A stretch of 6,642 bases of DNA from the NCBI GenBank assembly GCA_903894655.1, contig CAITQY010000255.1, positions 1 through 6,642 of the forward strand. The letters are read 5' to 3'. This stretch comes from an uncultured Gemmatimonadota bacterium. GTDB taxonomy: Bacteria; Gemmatimonadota; Gemmatimonadetes; Gemmatimonadales; Gemmatimonadaceae. The translations under genes were made by a program, and so were the position numbers. This document shows positions 5,184 through 6,642 of this stretch, one piece after another. The notes beneath the pieces are model-generated. The model did not search any database, had not been told where the DNA came from, and saw only the letters and a program-made list of their open reading frames with translations. The number at the start of each line of letters is the position of its first letter. Position 1 is the stretch's first letter.

Positions 5184-5295
5184 CCTAGGGGGCAGGGAGG
5201 AGGGTCTCAGGAAGGAGGAGGCAGGAGCACGACGCCGCTGTCCTGCGTCCTCCACCCTGACACCCTCCTCCCTGCTTCCTAAGCCGTTGGCAGTT
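5172..5295. repeat. Long palindromic intergenic repeat, copy 3 (124 bp)
   Basis: The length and orientation are the same as copy 1. The left end is GACTGCCAACTGCCTAGG; the right end read on the minus strand is AACTGCCAACGGCTTAGG. Both arms carry GGAGGGT-TCAGG blocks, and the inner halves (GGAAGGAGGAGGCAGGAGCAC and the reverse complement of the right half) again pair imperfectly around a short GC-rich centre. It lies between the convergent TauE-type and cobalamin-binding-type genes. Its right end is 5 bp from the latter's stop codon (5301-5303). Confidence 0.85.
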
Positions 5296-5300
5296 TGCAG

Positions 5301-6203
5301 TCAGCGCACCCTCTCCGCGTGCCGCCCATCAATCGCCGTGAACAGCAACGGGTTGAAGATGCGCGCCATCGCCTCGATCCCGTCTACAAGGCGTGGGCCG
5401 GGGCGGCTCACGAGGCCATTCGCGTCGAGCGCCCAGACCTGACGCCCCGCTAGCCACGACCATTCTGGCAGCGTCAGGCACCGCTTCGCTTCTGCCACCG
5501 ATGCGCTCAGCGAGTATCCGCACGGCGCGAACAGCACGAACTGCGGGTCGGCCAGCACCAACTGGTCCATGGGAACCGTCGTGGAGTGCGTGCCAGCGGT
5601 GCCGAGCACGTCGAAGCCACCGGCGCGCTTGATCTGCTCGGGGCCCCAGTGCCCCGCGATGTACACCGGGTCGGTCCACTCGATGAGCGCGGCGCGCGGA
5701 CGCGGCGCCTTGGCGGCCTTCAGGATGTCGTGCACGTGCTTCACGCGGTCACGTAGCCCGGCGATTAATTCCTCGGCTTCGTCGTTGGCCTGCATCGCCT
5801 CGGCCACCGCCTCAATGTCGGCGTACACGCCGTCGAGCGTGGTGCCGCCCAGTGTCACGATGCGCGGTGTCGGCGACAGCTTGGCGGCGAGCGCGCGCAC
5901 ATCCGTCTCACTGATCGCGCACACGTCGCAGAGCGCCTGCGTGAGCAGCACGTCCGGGTGCAGCGCCTTGATGCGTGATTCGTTCATGGAAAACAGCGCG
6001 TGCCCCGCGCCATTCAGCTCGCGCACCGCCGCGTCGATCACCGCCGGGTCGCTCGAATGCGGAATGCTGCTCGTGGTGACCCGCGCACGCGACATCACGA
6101 TGTCAGGGTAATCGCATTCGTGCGTCACCCCCACGAGATGATTCGTGGCACCGAGGAACGCCATGATTTCGGTCGCGGCGGGGAGGAGGGAAACGGTACG
6201 CAT
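5301..6203 (-). CDS. BtuF-like cobalamin-binding / ABC-type periplasmic-binding-fold protein without signal peptide
   Basis: The protein has 300 residues. It matches the class III (helical backbone) binding-protein fold of the BtuF/FepB group, in the subfamily usually annotated as cobalamin-binding protein. Motifs are TVSLLPAATEIMAFLG (3-18), GVTHECDYP (25-33), LLTQALCDVCA (86-96), EWTDPVYIAGHWGPEQI (175-191) and SRPGPRLVDGIEAMARIF (266-283). The long linking helix fits the charged stretch around 126-165. The fold's first strand begins at residue 2, leaving no room for a signal peptide or lipobox. As written it is cytoplasmic, unlike classical BtuF. No btuC/btuD partner is in the window. No cobalamin riboswitch motif was recognised upstream, and the start lacks the TANNNT signal seen at other genes here, so co-transcription with the upstream amidohydrolase is possible. 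The ligand is inferred from family naming only. Confidence 0.85.
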   Translation of the reverse strand: MRTVSLLPAATEIMAFLGATNHLVGVTHECDYPDIVMSRARVTTSSIPHSSDPAVIDAAVRELNGAGHALFSMNESRIKALHPDVLLTQALCDVCAISETDVRALAAKLSPTPRIVTLGGTTLDGVYADIEAVAEAMQANDEAEELIAGLRDRVKHVHDILKAAKAPRPRAALIEWTDPVYIAGHWGPEQIKRAGGFDVLGTAGTHSTTVPMDQLVLADPQFVLFAPCGYSLSASVAEAKRCLTLPEWSWLAGRQVWALDANGLVSRPGPRLVDGIEAMARIFNPLLFTAIDGRHAERVR

Positions 6204-6217
6204 GACAGATCGCTCGT

Positions 6218-6322
6218 GAGTTTCGGGTTACGGGTAAGAGTGTCGCGTTCTGCGTTGGTCGGTCCGCGCTGTTCGTAGGCAACCCACAACTCCACACTTC
6301 AACTCACAACCCCAAACTCACA
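6218..6322. repeat. Degenerate heptad arrays in inverted arrangement
   Basis: The spacer between the BtuF-like gene and the amidohydrolase contains a left arm 6218-6243 (GAGTTTC GGGTTAC GGGTAAG AGTGT). On the right, 6281-6322 is readable as six heptads: AACCCAC, AACTCCA, CACTTCA, ACTCACA, ACCCCAA, ACTCACA. The reverse complement of 6294-6319 matches the left arm at about 19 of 26 positions. The 37-bp middle (6244-6280) shows nothing I recognise. Confidence 0.5.
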
Positions 6323-6326
6323 CGAT

Positions 6327-6642
6327 CTACTTAGCCGCCTCAAATACCGCCTTCCCACCCACCCACGTAGACAGCACCCTCGCCCTCATGACCATCTCGC
6401 TCGGAACCCGCATGATATCCGTATCAAGGATCACGAAGTCGGCCAGCTTGCCTGCCGTGATCGATCCCATCGACGCTTCCTGAAATCCCGCGTACGCCGG
6501 CCAGATCGTCATGCTGCGCAGCGCGTCTTCGCGTGACATCTTCTGCTCCGGAAACCAGCCACCCGCTGGCCAGTCGCGGGCATCCTGACGGGCAATGGCC
6601 GCATGGAACGAGATCAGTGGATTCACCTGCTCCACCGGGAAA
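6327..6642 (-). CDS. YtcJ-type metal-dependent amidohydrolase, C-terminal fragment (cut by window edge)
   Basis: Only the last 104 residues are visible; the frame is open to the right edge. The fragment begins FPVEQVNPLISFHAAIARQD, where YtcJ-like amidohydrolases carry a Pro-Val motif just after the catalytic Asp. It then has AGGWFPEQKMSREDAL (26-41), a helix with T..PAYAGFQE, and the hallmark C-terminal composite-domain segment GSITAGKLADFVILDTDI (59-76), ending in VGGKAVFEAAK. The metal-binding His residues and catalytic Asp lie outside the window, so activity cannot be judged. Family members hydrolyse amide-type bonds of small molecules and are often secreted or periplasmic; the substrate is unknown. 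It lies 123 bp upstream of the BtuF-like gene on the same strand and may be co-transcribed with it. Confidence 0.85.
   Translation of the reverse strand, partial: FPVEQVNPLISFHAAIARQDARDWPAGGWFPEQKMSREDALRSMTIWPAYAGFQEASMGSITAGKLADFVILDTDIMRVPSEMVMRARVLSTWVGGKAVFEAAK

Noticed and set aside
496..5295. The three palindrome copies as a CRISPR array
   Set aside because: The copies are thousands of bases apart with genes between, differ in orientation, and are far longer than CRISPR repeats. No cas gene is present.
6204..6326. Cobalamin riboswitch upstream of the BtuF-like gene
   Set aside because: The 123-bp spacer is dominated by heptad repeats. I could not find a B12-box-like sequence in it, and it is short for that riboswitch class.

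Overview
The window is GC-rich (roughly two thirds G+C by eye) and carries ordinary, tightly packed bacterial genes with little Shine-Dalgarno signal. Gene content, the HEAT-repeat protein style and the intergenic repeats suggest a Gemmatimonadota-like soil or freshwater bacterium. This is an inference from memory of such genomes, not a proof. No tRNA, rRNA, CRISPR array, phage gene or intact transposase gene was seen.

Layout, left to right. The minus-strand 5' part of a PolX-like helix-hairpin-helix protein (1-464) runs off the left edge. Upstream of it lies copy 1 of a long palindromic repeat (496-619), then a minus-strand proline-iminopeptidase-like alpha/beta hydrolase (620-1567). Divergent from that is a plus-strand HEAT-repeat protein (to 3297). 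The 364-bp convergent gap 3298-3661 holds three consecutive inverted repeats, the last being copy 2 of the palindromic repeat. Next come a minus-strand M42 metallo-aminopeptidase (3662-4729) and a divergent half-size TauE/SafE-type membrane protein (4759-5115), with only 29 bp between their start codons. Then follow an array of 14-bp repeats and copy 3 of the palindrome (5172-5295), a minus-strand cobalamin/BtuF-type binding protein with no signal peptide (5301-6203), a degenerate heptad-repeat spacer, and the C-terminal end of a YtcJ-type amidohydrolase (6327-6642, minus).

The genes do not form one pathway. Two are probable peptidases, one a small-anion exporter-like half protein, one a corrinoid-binding-type protein and one a metal-dependent hydrolase. 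The interest lies between the genes. First, a 124-129 bp near-palindromic element occurs three times, in both orientations, each copy ending 0-14 bp from the stop codon of a minus-strand gene. Second, four of the six visible gene starts have a TANNNT hexamer exactly 6 nt before the ATG and a fifth has it 7 nt before, none with a well-placed Shine-Dalgarno, as expected for leaderless transcripts. Third, arrays with 7-bp periodicity built on an AACT core occur beside one palindrome and in another spacer, and the palindrome ends carry the same AACTGCCAAC motif.
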